From positions 444,432-508,431 of the forward strand of contig NC_033627.1 in NCBI RefSeq assembly GCF_001540865.1: a stretch of 64,000 bases of DNA, written 5' to 3'. The DNA is from Ananas comosus (taxonomy: Eukaryota > Streptophyta > Magnoliopsida > Poales > Bromeliaceae). The position numbers and the translations under genes are program-made. Positions within the stretch are counted from its first letter, which is position 1, and each line of letters begins with the position of its first letter. The notes under the pieces were generated by a model. It searched no databases. It was not told the DNA's origin and saw only the letters and a program-made list of their open reading frames with translations. This document shows positions 12,247 through 24,400 of the stretch, one piece after another.

Positions 12247-15093
12247 GCTCATGAGAGAAAAGTAGTTGTTGTAAACAGATAGTATACAAGTTGGTGAACT
12301 TTCAAATGTGCTGCTAAGCTTCCACTGCTGTGGAGCCATGAGAAATGCTGCATGGTAATCGGAAGCATCATGGACTCGGGCAACAGATTTCCACCTCGAG
12401 TCTCAGCTCGAATACATATGGAAACGATAAAAGGAAAAGCATGACGGAAATTGTGCTTTCCCTGCAGATATTATGCCTTCAGGCTTCAGGTTATGAAAAT
12501 TGAGCTTCTCATTCATGAAGAATTCAAAATGTGTGGCCTTTCCTCTGAACAGCATCTGGGAAGTTATTTCATCTTATAGATGACCAAGGAGAGTGGAGAA
12601 ATTTTGATGTGAAACAAGATTATGGGTGCTTGGAGTTTGTACTGCAAAAGAGGTTTGCATTGCCAGGTGCATGCCCCACTCTGAGGTACAACTATAGTGG
12701 TAGAAACATTTCGATGTTGTTCTTTGCTAAGTCACTATAATGTTCTTCCTTTTGTATCTGAGTATTAAGATCTCATTCTTGCTGATTCCTTCAGCTATCA
12801 ATTCACTTGTTCTAGAGTTGCCGAAGTTTGTAACACACCGGGAATATTTTATGTTAATATGCCTTTTTTTTCTACATTTGTTATTATCAATCATGAGAAG
12901 CTATTAGCGCACTTCAAAAAATTCCTGCACATTGAGCTATATGGAATCACTAGGCCATTTTGTCTCAAACCCCCCCAAAAAAGGTAGAAGATTTTCCTAC
13001 AAGACCACCAAATAGAGATAGCAGCAGCAGTGGATACTAGTCTTGGATATGAAGTGCCCTGTAAGAAAGCCTTGGTGCTACTTTCTCTCATCTACTTCAA
13101 AACTGGTTTTAGCTTTTTTGACAACTAGCTTTTTTGACAATTAGCATACTTGAAAATTAAGTCATTCTTTATATATGAAAAAACGAAGGATATCATGTAC
13201 ATTTATCTCTTGAAATGCCACCTCTTGGATGCTCCAATTTGTGATGGAATAAAACTTCGAAAAAAGACAATGAAAAGAGTTTCTTTCTTTGGTAATTTAG
13301 TGCAAAAAATGCATATTCTTTTGTTTGTAAACCTTATTATGTCCTTCTATAACTATTCTAAAAGGTGCCCAAGTTGTTGCCAGGAGAGATTATTGGCTTC
13401 TTTCCTATCTATCTACCTCTCAACCTACTTTTTTTCGGAAGGAAATAAAAGAATATGGAGAAGAATAAAAGAATGATATTACATAACTCAAGTAACTTAG
13501 GCTCCCAAAAAGAAAAGGAAATTATTCCAATTGAGAAAACGTGTCCTTCTTTTGGTGTTATTTTATGTGAAATGTTGTTTTGTATTATTCTAAGCATTCC
13601 ACTAGCCTGAGTCCCTGACACCTTTTCTAGATGCCACTCCCATGATATAGTTGCAAAGCTGAGCTATCAGAACAGGGTGTCTATTTAAGTAGTTGAAGTT
13701 AGGTGATTAGTAAAGTAAATAATCCATCTAAAAAGCCGTAGTTTGGGGGTCTATTGCTATAGTTGAGAGGTCCCGATACATGTTTGACATTAAACTATCT
13801 TCTTTTTTCTTTTCTTTTTTTTCTGGGTGTGCCAAATTTAATTTTAGCGGCGCCAAATTTATGGATGAACAATTGAAGAACATTAACACAAACTCCAGGT
13901 TCTTTATATGAAACTCATAAATCTTTTTTGGTATCACAAGAGTCTGATTGACACCGACTACTATAATTCTATAAGTTTTGAGTTCGAGTTCGAAAGTATG
14001 TTTACATATCTATTTTCTATAAAAAGAGGGGAAAAAGAAAAAGCTTATATGGGGGCCATGCCATTAACCCCTCTTTTTGTGCCCCCTGTATATCACTTCA
14101 ACAGAAGCCTATCTAACCTCTTGACCTAAAACATATCATACTATTAATAATTTTTTTCAATAATTAAAGACAATTGAGTTGTGGATACATGGAGCTTTTG
14201 ACTCACATCCAAATCTCAACCATAAACTCAATTTTACACCCTCATGCCTTTTTAATGACACCAAAAGAAACTCAAACTATTTTATTATACCCCATTCCAA
14301 CTACGGATAATTTTTCTAAGTTTGTGGTCTCTTTGTCTTTAACCAATTTATTTCAATTGATGTAAATTGGTTGATGGTTGATAATTTTTCGAAGCCTTCT
14401 CTGCTAATCCCAATTTTTATTATGATAATAAAGAATTGTTTTAGGTACCTCATTTGAAATTCCCATAAATTACTAGTATAACAGTAATTTCATATGATAT
14501 ATTAAATTGTAAATGTATAGCTATTAAGTAGAGTATGGATCAAATTATATGTGTGTAAGTTACACAAGGTTTTACATTAAGTATAAATTTAAATCCAAAA
14601 GATTCAAAATTAAGATATAAATCATTAAGAATGATTAAGAATGAAAATTTTATTAATTATAAAAATTTATTTTCTATGCATCAAGTGGTAATAAAAATTA
14701 ATGGTCTGAAATTTTCAATGAAAGACAATATCGAAAACTCAAAATATATTTTTTAAAAATATATAAATTTGTGCATGCATGTCCTTTTTATGTTGTAAAA
14801 CACTTTTAACGATTTGGATCTTTATTTTAAAATTTTTATAATTAAATTTTAATTTGTATAAGACGTGTATAACTTAAAACTATGTAATTTGAACCTTAGT
14901 CTATTAAGCATTTTTGTATTATATTATATTAAATTAATAACAGATATTTGTAGTACTTGGTAGGGTAATAAGGAACAACCATGGTGGCAATTTGTTTTGT
15001 TCACACATCCAAAACCAGAAGTGGGACCCACACGTGCCTACCATTTTAGCCACTTGTGTGAAAACTAATTAATATATACATATATTAATATAT
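12247..15093. other. PPR 3' flank and intergenic DNA
   Basis: No gene is supported. The first few hundred bases are probably 3'UTR. From about 13.1 kb the sequence becomes AT-rich with poly-A/T runs and only short open frames lacking domains. Confidence 0.5.
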
Positions 15094-15308
15094 GCCTAAG
15101 CGGGAATACTATCAAGTTATTGGTGCTATTAGATTTTCAATTTTTTAATAAAAAAATAGACGGTTAGGATGATATGGGCCCCCTAAAATTGAGTGAGTTA
15201 TTGGTTTAATAGTATAATCTAACGGATGAAAATAGTCACAGAGTTAAATCTAATAGCGAAAAACTTGATAATACTAAACTCTTGGTGTTATAGATAGTAT
15301 TCCAGTCG

Positions 15309-15312
<4 letters not shown>
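15094..15312 (+). mobile_element. MITE family A, copy 1 (forward, near full length)
   Basis: Starts GCCTAAGCGGGAATACTATC and ends GATAGTATTCCAGTCGGACTC, so the ends form an imperfect inverted repeat. The core carries the family motifs GTTAGGATGATATGGGCCCC and AGTATAATCTAACGG. It is followed directly by (CT)n(AT)n. No coding capacity. Confidence 0.7.
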
Positions 15313-15361
<49 letters not shown>

Positions 15362-15362
<1 letters not shown>

Positions 15363-15596
15363 GAGTTCGGCTATTATATTATCAATATTACCAATCTCTT
15401 GGAGTCTTGGTATTATGATGCTATTGAGTTTTCTGCTATTGAATCTATCTTTTGATCATTTTCGCCCGTTAGACTATACTATTCAACCAACCACTCACTT
15501 AACTCTAAAGGACTACTATCATCCTAACCGCACATCCTTTCATCTAACGACCAAAATTTCGATACTACCAAAAGCTTAGTACTATCGATAGTATAG
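15362..15596 (-). mobile_element. MITE family A, copy 2 (reverse)
   Basis: Begins GAGTTCGGCTATTATATTAT and carries the reversed family motifs CGTTAGACTATACTATTCAA and CTACTATCATCCTAACCGCA. It ends CTATCGATAGTATAG next to a (TA)n tract. Only 49 bases of microsatellite separate it from copy 1. Confidence 0.65.
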
Positions 15597-15634
15597 AAAA
15601 ATAATTATATATATATATATAGAGAGAGAGAGAG

Positions 15635-15883
15635 TTGGATTGGGCTACTATTAGTAGCAAAATTTTTTTGTTGCTACCAGTTTTTTAGCCTTTGGATCAA
15701 CTCTTTTCATTATTTCTAACCATTAGATTAAATACTATAATCTAGTGGGGACCACTCAATCCTAGGGAGACCACTCAACTCTAACCAACTAATATCATCC
15801 TGACCATATAATTTTTCATCTAAGTATTAAAAATTTGATAGCAAAAAAAACGTTTTACTATTAATAGTATTCCAGCCTAATTC

Positions 15884-15884
<1 letters not shown>
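15635..15884 (-). mobile_element. MITE family A, copy 3 (reverse, diverged)
   Basis: Begins GTTGGATTGGGCTACTATTA after (TA)n(GA)n and ends TTAATAGTATTCCAGCCTAA before (AT)n. The core retains CCACTCAA, ATCATCCTGACC and TAATTTTTCATCTAA. It is more diverged than its neighbours. Confidence 0.6.
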
Positions 15885-15914
<30 letters not shown>

Positions 15915-16198
15915 TCATAAAAAGTGCTTAACTAGAGTACGACTGTAATCAAAAGCATTTTCCTTTTGTAATATCATAATACAATAAAATTATAAAAAAC
16001 GAAAATGGGAAGAAAAAGGAAATGCTGGATTTGCGTAGATTCGGTGAAGTGGGCTCTAGTGGCCCTTCAGTCTAACGCTTATCCATCAGAAAGATCGTGA
16101 AGTGGGCTTGTTGGGCCCACAAGAGTGGGGCCAACATTTCAGCCTCACATCCTTGTTATATAACGGTTGTACTGAAAATTTGGTTACTTTTCGTTTTT

Positions 16199-16243
<45 letters not shown>

Positions 16244-16245
<2 letters not shown>

Positions 16246-16450
16246 ATAGCATCAAGCTATTGGTCCTATTCATTTTTTAGCCCTTAGATTGAGAAATAGA
16301 TGGTTAGGATGATGTGGGCCCCCTAAGGTTGAGTGAGTGGTTGGTTGAATAGTATAATCTAACGGGTAAAAATAATCAGGGTTAAATCTAACGGTGGAAA
16401 ACTCAATAGCACCAAATCCTTAGTGCTATCGATAGTACCCAGCCGGACTC
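16244..16450 (+). mobile_element. MITE family A, copy 4 (forward, 5' truncated)
   Basis: Follows a (TA)n tract of about 43 bases that has replaced the outer left end. The core reads GGTTAGGATGATGTGGGCCC and ATAGTATAATCTAACGGG. The right end reads CGATAGTACCCAGCCGGACT. Confidence 0.7.
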
Positions 16451-16460
16451 TATATATATA

Positions 16461-16621
16461 GAATTTGACCGGAGATAGTACAAAGTTGTTGGTGCTAGTA
16501 GTTTTTTAACTCTCGAATTAAGAAATAGGGTAAATTGCANTAATCATAGGGTTAAATCTAACGGTGAAAAACTCGATAGCACCAAATCTTTGATACTATT
16601 GATAGTATTCCAACCGGACTC
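16461..16621 (+). mobile_element. MITE family A, copy 5 (forward, interrupted by an N)
   Basis: Left end GAATTTGACCGGAGATAGTA and right end GATAGTATTCCAACCGGACT are intact. The middle is missing relative to copy 4, and a single N at 16540 sits exactly where roughly 90 family bases are absent. The deletion may be an assembly gap rather than biology. Confidence 0.65.
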
Positions 16622-16664
<43 letters not shown>

Positions 16665-16666
<2 letters not shown>

Positions 16667-16895
16667 TTCCGCTTATGATGCTTCGGAAGCATAAAAAATT
16701 AATGTTTTTGACCTTTTAGCTCTTGAATTAATCTCTTGGACTATTTCTAGTAACTGAATTAATATTATTCTCCTAAGGAATCACTAAATTTCAAGGGGAC
16801 CACTATCATTCTAATCCTATAATTTTTAATCCAAAGATCAAAAAGTTGAAAACACTAACTTCTTTATACTTCTGAAAATATAATAATTTTACAAT
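16665..16895 (-). mobile_element. MITE family A, copy 6 (reverse, diverged subtype)
   Basis: Follows (TA)n(GA)n and starts GAGTTCCGCTTATGATGC. The reversed core has GGGGACCACTATCATTCTAA and TAATTTTTAATCCAAAGATC. It ends beside another (TA)n. It differs from copies 1 and 4 near its ends and may be a sister subfamily. Confidence 0.5.
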
Positions 16896-16913
16896 ATATA
16901 TATATATATAATT

Positions 16914-17136
16914 GAGCTCCTATACTTTTAAAAATATCAAGTCATTGGTGCTTGTAAGTTTTCGGCCCTTAGATTAAAGAATGTGCGGTTAGGATGATGT
17001 GGGTCCCCTAGGGTTGAGTGGTGGTTGGTTGAATAGTATAATCTAACAGTTGAAAATGATCAAAGGTATAGATCTAACGGTAAAAAATTTACAAGCACCA
17101 AGTGCTTGGTGTTTTTACAAGCATCATAGCCGGACT
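16914..17136 (+). mobile_element. MITE family A, copy 7 (forward)
   Basis: Starts GAGCTCCTATACTTTTAAAA after (TA)n. The core has CGGTTAGGATGATGTGGGTC and ATAGTATAATCTAACAG. It ends CATCATAGCCGGACTATATA and is followed by (TA)n. Confidence 0.65.
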
Positions 17137-17461
17137 ATATATATATATATATATATAACCATGGTAGCTTTCATGCTAACGAGTCTTTTTCGATGTTGGG
17201 ATTTCCGAATCGACGATCGATTTCGTTGGACTTAACTTTGAGTATTAAAAATATCTAAAAAATAAATTTTATGATTTATCGATATCACTTAACTAATGAT
17301 CAAAAGAGCTTAAGATCAACGACTGAAAATAAATATCTCACAAAACATAACGATGTGATGCTAAGATGTTAGATAAAAAATATTGGTCTTATTTTACATA
17401 GTATAAAAAAAAATTTATCAAAATTTTACGTGATTTCTGAGGTTTCGGCTGCCTCACTCTG

Positions 17462-17522
17462 TGTAGCTTAATTCATTTATTTAATAAATGAAGCGGGTAG
17501 CGTGCTATATGTCTCTAAAAAG
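17462..17522 (+). mobile_element. 3' fragment of SINE family S
   Basis: Only the 3' part is present: TTAATAAATGAAGCGGGTAG then CGTGCTATATGTCTCT and an A-rich tail. It is a 5'-truncated copy. Confidence 0.55.
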
Positions 17523-18074
17523 AAAAAAAATTATGTGATTTGAATATTTTTATACTTTAAACTTGCAAACACTTATTACGACCATTAAAATTATTAATTT
17601 TGGAGCAGTTCGATAACTAGATAAAGGATATCGAAAAATAGCTAAATATATTTTATAGATACTTCAAACTCTTTAAATCAGTTTAATGAAGCCGATTTTC
17701 GATTCAAAAGTCACGGCATCGAAAATCACTTAATAGCAGAAAAGTTACCATGCTTCTAAAAGCAAACTAGCCTGGCACTGGATCACTATTGCTTGTGCCC
17801 ATGTGATCTCATGCCACGATACACTATATTCAATATTTAATAATTAACATTTAAAATGTAAGAGATTTTTTTATTTAAAATGTTTATTTACAAAAACCAT
17901 CATAAGTTTTGAAAACTGTTTATCTGGCAATCAAGTTCTTCAAAATCAACAACATAGAAAGAATTATTACTTAACATACAATAAATGAATATTAAATTTT
18001 GTTATAATTGATATAGACTTTTGTAATATTTTAAAATATATATTGTAAGCTAAATCTTCATTAAGGAACTTTAT

Positions 18075-18238
18075 TTCTAGAGCAAGTGGCAAAGAGTTTG
18101 GTAGTTGGTATCCGAGATTCCAAATTTAAATCCTAGTTGATTCACATTTTTAGCTAAATTTATTTTCTAAATAAAATAGACGAAGCGGATAGCATATTAC
18201 CTATCTCTCAGGAAAAAAAAAAAGAAAAGAAAAAAAGA
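18075..18238 (+). mobile_element. SINE family S copy with A-rich tail
   Basis: Runs from TTCTAGAGCAAGTGGCAAAG through AAATTTAAATCC (a mutated B-box) and GTTGATTCACATTTTTAGC to CTATCTCTCAGG, then about 25 A-rich bases. The tail orientation fits retroposition. Confidence 0.65.
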
Positions 18239-18560
18239 GTACGCACTGTGTACAATAATTTCTTCGGGCAAGGGAGATGAAGAGAATCTTATAAGTACAA
18301 AGAAATAATCCAAAATAAAAAAATAATTTAGGCTTCTATATGATGTTGATATGTTATTAAATTTACATAATATTTTAAGAATGCTGCTAGGATACTTCTT
18401 AAATACAGTTGGTATATATTGTTATTTTATTGATATTTATTATATGATTGAAGAAATTAATTATTCTAATCGTACATTTTAAAAGGATACAATTTTGTTG
18501 GAAACATCAACATTTTTTAGCACGCTATACATTATATATGCCAAGGTAGAAAGCTATTTA

Positions 18561-18615
18561 GATTAGTATTCAAACAAATAAAAAAAAAGATTAGTATTCA
18601 AACAAATAAAAAAAA
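18561..18615. repeat. 28-bp tandem duplication
   Basis: GATTAGTATTCAAACAAATA plus an A run occurs twice in succession, at 18561-18588 and 18589-18615. Confidence 0.8.
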
Positions 18616-19295
18616 TTGTTTCTATAAACTGTTAATATTTTAATAAATTTTAAAAAAACTTCAAATACCACTATTGTGGTTTTATACTTCCTCACTTTAA
18701 TATTTTGTGGTTTAAAATGTGTCACTTTCATATCATGTCGTTTTATTTTTCTCTTTTCGTTATTCTTTTTATTATTTTTTTTGTTAAATCAGTGACAAAG
18801 TTAAAATTACAAAATATTAAACTAAATATTCGATAAATCATATGTGATGTATGTGAAGTTTTTTATATATAATTTAACGAATAGTTAACAAAAACGCTGA
18901 TAAAAAAAGAAAAATAAAACTACAAAATATTAAAATAATACACTTTAAATTACAAAATAGTAAAATAAAAAAATACTAAATTATTGAAATGATATTTAAA
19001 ATTTACCCATAAATTTATATACTATGCCTCAAATTGATTATATCAATAATTTATCGTAAGGACATCTAGAAGTACTTGAACTAAAAATTTCATTTTCTAC
19101 GGCCTCTTTTATTGAAAAACCGAATGATGAGATAATATTTGTGTTGGGAAGAGAAAGAGATTAAAAAAAAAAAAAAAAAAGAGAAGGGGCAAAATGGGGC
19201 AGCGAATAAAAAAGACCAGATGTTGACAAATTTCATGTCACTGTTCTTAGAAGCAGGTCGTTTGTTCTTGTGAGAAGAGATTTTCTTATCTGGGA

Positions 19296-19330
<35 letters not shown>

Positions 19331-19437
19331 CTCTGTGGCCCATCATCAGATCGAAATCTCCCAAATCTGATGTTGATCCACATCTTCGTCCCCTTCCAAT
19401 GCCTCTGGAAACATACCCACTTCTCTTCCATTAGTAC

Positions 19438-19445
19438 TTGTTAAT

Positions 19446-19497
<52 letters not shown>

Positions 19498-21474
19498 TCT
19501 TATAAAAAAACAATATTTTGTCGTGCCCATCTTTTGTTATTCTTTACTGCTCCCACTATCCTTGTCCTTGGTTGGTGTTTGGCTGCTTCAGTCGCCGGCG
19601 CTCACGGGAGAAGAAGAAGAAGAAGAAGAACAAAAACATATTTGGCATTTGGGTGTCGGCTTCTCAGTTCGGAGAAGCCGAATCCGGTCTCAAAAAGTCG
19701 TTTTGGGAGAATCTGGAGATTGCTGAGGGGGAGGGGCGAAGTGGGTCGAGGTGAATTTTGATGTTCTTTTTTTTTTTTTCGCTTTTGTTTAATGTGTTTT
19801 GGTCGTTGTTGATTTGGGTGTTGATGGGTTTTGTGAGATCTTTTTGATTGATCTGGGGATTTGAGCCTTCGTAATTTGGGTTTTTTTAATATAAAAAACA
19901 ATATTTTCCCCCCCTCTCATATGGATTGTGGGTTTGGGATACCGTGCTTTTGGGGGATCTTTTTAGATTTGGGTTGGTGGGTTATCTCGAATTCCTGTCT
20001 TAAAATGGTCGGTTTTGCGTGTTACTTAAGAAATAAGCCTATGTGGGGATTTGGGTATTCCTAATTTCGGTAATGTTTAATTTGCTCCTAATCGTTTGTA
20101 TGATTCAATTTTTAAGTTGGAGTTTCTCCTTTTCCTGTTCTTTCTCGTTCTTACATCCAAAGTTCCAAACTGGGCAATTTAGGAGAGATTTATGTTGTAA
20201 AATTCTAACCTTTTTGGTAACTTTTTTTGATATCTGAAGCCTCCCATTTAGTTGCAGAAACTCAGGAGTTGTATCAGAGCGCCTGTTCAACAACATCAAT
20301 GCATGTCAAATTATCTTAAATTTTCTTAATTTGCTCGATTACTATTTTGTTGTGATTGCATATTACTGTTTGGACTTATGCAGTTGTTAGTTCATTCTTT
20401 TTTATGCTTACTGTTTGGATAATGTTTACTGCATTTAGTTTTTCCAAGTTCTCACTTAGTTCTTTTCCCTAGATCTCTCCATGGCTGGATAATGTGACAT
20501 TTCTCTTTTGATCCCAAACAAGGATTGTATTTAGTATACTTCTATCGCATTCTCCGGCACTACATTGTGAGACACCAAAAGATGGTGCAGTAAGCATTTG
20601 ATGGTAAAGTTTTGCCACTGGTTGCGGACCCCTTGATTTTGTAATCTATGATCTGTCTGTGTTATTCTCAGTCACATAAAGCACCTTCCCGCATTTTAAT
20701 TTCTGTGTTGTATATTTTTGTTATTAATATCCATACACATAACCTCTTTAGCTCGGTCCCTGGCATTAGACTTTTTCATATTTGTGGATAGACATTTCTT
20801 GTGTTAACTGAGATCTTGTCAAAATGTGAGTTTGCAACAACAACCTGATAAAACTGGTGTTGAAATTCAAGTGAAGCTATCGTCAACTCAGTAGTTCGAT
20901 GAAACATGCATGTGGCTAACCATGATATCGAGTAGAGATACCTTTTTATTTACGTAAGCCTTCTATTTATTGCTTCATGCAGCAATTCTGCTTGTGACAT
21001 TTGGCTTCCACAATTATGGGAGTATCATGGATTCTTGCTTTTCCATGTATCATGCATTAAATTGGTAGCCGACAACGTAGAGCAACAATGAACAATCGGC
21101 AAGTCATCATGCTTTTATAAACTTGCACGTGGATGTTGAGTTTTTAAGTGTACTATGTTTAATTTTGTAGTTGATTTTTTAACAATAACAATTTATTATT
21201 GCTTGTTATTGTTATTTGGCTTTAGTGTGTTGGTAACATATGGAAATAAGCTCTTCAGTAATGTACGGTGGCGTAATTCTTGACTTACTAGATCCTACTT
21301 TGCTGGGAACTTTCATTGCTTAAACGTCCTCATGAATAATGTATAGCGTTAACATTATATTTATTTAATTCTTATGCTATTCTCTTTGGTAGAACACTTT
21401 TCTGGTATATTAGTTATTAAGTTTGCTTAGAAAATGTATTGAATATTCTTCACTATTTGCTTGTACGATTGTAG
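19438..21474 (+). other. 5' leader and 5'UTR intron of the DUF863 gene
   Basis: A (CT)n tract (19455-19494) and a (GAA)n run (19611-19629) lie in a likely first non-coding exon. A plausible donor, GTCGAG|GTGAATTT at 19751, and the acceptor TTGTAG at 21469-21474 would define a 1.7 kb 5'UTR intron ending two bases before the ATG. The acceptor is well supported; the donor is inferred. Confidence 0.5.
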
Positions 21475-21476
21475 GA

Positions 21477-24400
21477 ATGGGGACAAAGGTGGAGGGTAAA
21501 AGCTTCATGCCTGGATATTTTGCTATGGGAAAATTTAGTGTGGACGAAAATAGTTGTTATTCTCGATACGAGAATACAGTGAATGGGCAGATACATAATG
21601 GTTTCGTGCTCGGGCCAAACAATGGATATATGGGGTATGATAAAGAAATGTTGAAGCGCACAATGCTTGAACACGAAGCTATATTTAGAAAGCAGGTGAG
21701 CATTTTCATGTTGTTAGCGTGGACATCTACAGCCATTTGTTTCTGCAGAATTTCCTAAACGGCAAATGGCTTACATGTTCTGATGATTTGGTGCTCATTT
21801 GCCCTGGCTTTGGACAGATTCTCTACTCTAGGGAGTAAAAATTTCCGGAAAAATAGGCACTTCGCTAACAAAATTTCAGGAGCATTTGCTCTGACAGGGT
21901 CACAAGAAACTAAAATTAGTTTTGTGACCCATAGCAGAAGCTTCAAATTAGAGACTCTCCTGCTGCAAAAAGCTCCTGAGTACATTTTACTGAAAGTGCT
22001 TCAAGCAGCACTTCTAAAGAAGCTTGAGACGGGCCAAGAAGGGCTCCATCGTTTACTTTGAGCAGTTTGTCTTCATAACTTGTTTGTTCTTTTCAAGTTT
22101 ATTTGTTTCTTCACCCGCGTATGTGTTTTCTTTCATTTTTGACTTCTGAACTGTTATTGTTATGATCAGGTCTATGAACTTCACCGCCTTTATAGAATAC
22201 AAAAGGATCTCATGGAAGAGTTCCAGAGGAAAGAGTTACACGGGTACTCAATACCAGCAGATACATCGCAATCAAACTCCATTACATCTCAAATGCTACA
22301 CCTGCAGAATGCAAATGATAGATCACCCACCGTCGGTCCTGATCAGTGGAAACCTTATTTAAACTTCTTAAAAGAAAATTCCATTCAGTCCTGTCCAGAT
22401 GGACTGCACTTGAATAAGGACAATCTTCAAGGGTTCACGAGAAAAATGTTTGACCTTCAACTTCCAGCCGATGCACGTATTGGCAACGATGGCTCCGAAA
22501 TATTTGGAAAGAAAAATGCTGCTGAGTCCTCATTTAAACCTATCATTCTTGTTGGCAAAATCAGTGGAAAAAATTCTAGAGATGATTTCAAGCTTTCTCT
22601 TGGTGCTAATGAGGGTCCTAGTTGCAAAGAAGACAGTTGGATCTCAGATTCTCAAACACCGCGCACTATAAATGGCCATAAAGTGGTTGATTTGAATGAA
22701 ACTGTTGCAGATTCTGAAGGGGCTACAGATAATGCATCTATAGATTTTCTTGGTGTCAAAACTTATAATGCAAAGGATCAACTGAATTATCCATCAACAA
22801 GATCAAATGTAGATTTCTTGGGCCCACCAAGGTTCCTCGTCAAAGACAGGCATGCGAATAAAGGGACTAGTTCAAATTTCTTTGATGCAAATGAGGAAAT
22901 TAGGCGGGATATATCATTCGTTAATAGTGGAAATGGTAAGACTTACCCTAGTAGAGTAGGTACTAACTGCTGCATTATTGTGCCCACTTTAGTTTGTTTT
23001 TGCTATGGTTCTTTTTATAAGCTGACATATTGAGAATACAGATTATCTTAATATTCAAGAGACTTTTTGTTGGGCAGAAAAGAACGCAGGCAATTGCTGA
23101 CAAGTTTACATGCATTCATCTATTAGCTGCTCTTGTCAAGCAGAACATAAGAGAGCTTGCCACATAAATTGTTAAGAAAATTATTCCAGTTCTGTTGATC
23201 AAAACTGATTTTACTAGTGACAAGTATAACAGAAGCACAACTGAATTAAGGATGTTGATATGTCCTTAAAAATGTGTGATGCTTTTAACTTTATACATAC
23301 TAAGGTTCTCTAAATTTATCATTATGTATAAATTTCCTAAAAGGTATGCTCTGATAGGGATTGTTTTTTCTTTATTTCATCCGGTATAAATGAAAAGTTT
23401 ATCATCTATGACTACTTAGATTAAATGGCTATTGAGTGTTTGTGGAATATAGAAGTAGACTTCTACTTAAGTTGTTGAATATATTTCAGTAATTGTTGTA
23501 TCCTTCTGTTTCAAGTTCTAGCATACTCGTTATTTTCTGACGCATTCTATGAGTCAATGTCACATCCATGCTTTTTCCGACCTTAAAGTAATAGTCATGT
23601 TCAATCAACACAAACTTGAGATTTGCTTTTATTCTTGGCTAGTGAAAATAAAAGTTCCTTCTTATCTTTTTTTATTTTTTATTTTTCTCTTTTGATGTTA
23701 TTGATTCATTCTCACAGGAAAAGGTACGAGCTGTAAGAACAGTTTTACCCCCAATAGCTGCAATGGTGAATTTGGAATTTCTTCTAAACTGATACATTTT
23801 AAGCTAAACCAACTAGATCAAGATAGTAAGGCGGCATGCCCCGCACAAAAACCAGCTGATAGCATTGGAGCTCCCGGAAGAAAGTGTTTCGCTATCCCGA
23901 ACAACTTAATGGCTTCTTCCTCTGTTCTTCAGAAAGACCACTCAAACACTGCACCTCAATCAGTTCTATACTGGGCAAATTCCAAAAATGAAGTAAGCCA
24001 CACTTCAGCAGCGGTCAAAGCATTTCCATGCCTCAATTCATCAAATTTGGAAAGTAGTAATTCCAATGTATTTCACCAACAATCCGGCCTTTTTACCCAA
24101 AATTGGAAAAACTGTGAGGGTTTGTCTAATTTAAATAGCTATAATCATGGTCTTTCATTGGATTCAATTTCTGCAACAAATTTACAACACCTTTCAATGA
24201 TTCGTCCTGAAGTGAACTATGGGTGCAATGAATCAATGGATTCAAGAAGGCCAAATATGGCATTGAGTTCCGTAAATGGTCATTCTGAGATGATGTCCAG
24301 CTCCAATGGAAATACTCGACAACTATTGAAGAAAAAGGAAAATGTGTTCGGTCTTTCTGTCTGTAAGGCGCAGTTTCAGGATAAACAGTTTGGCTTGCCA

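Larger units (their letters stand above)
17137..19437. other. Intergenic DNA between MITE cluster and DUF863 gene
   Basis: AT-rich spacer with two SINE pieces, a 28-bp tandem duplication (18561-18615) and poly-A runs. A (CT)n-rich stretch at 19298-19331 approaches the DUF863 leader. No gene supported. Confidence 0.5.

Noticed and set aside
15361..15579. 72-codon frame in the MITE cluster
   Set aside because: It lies wholly inside a reversed MITE copy that has no coding function.
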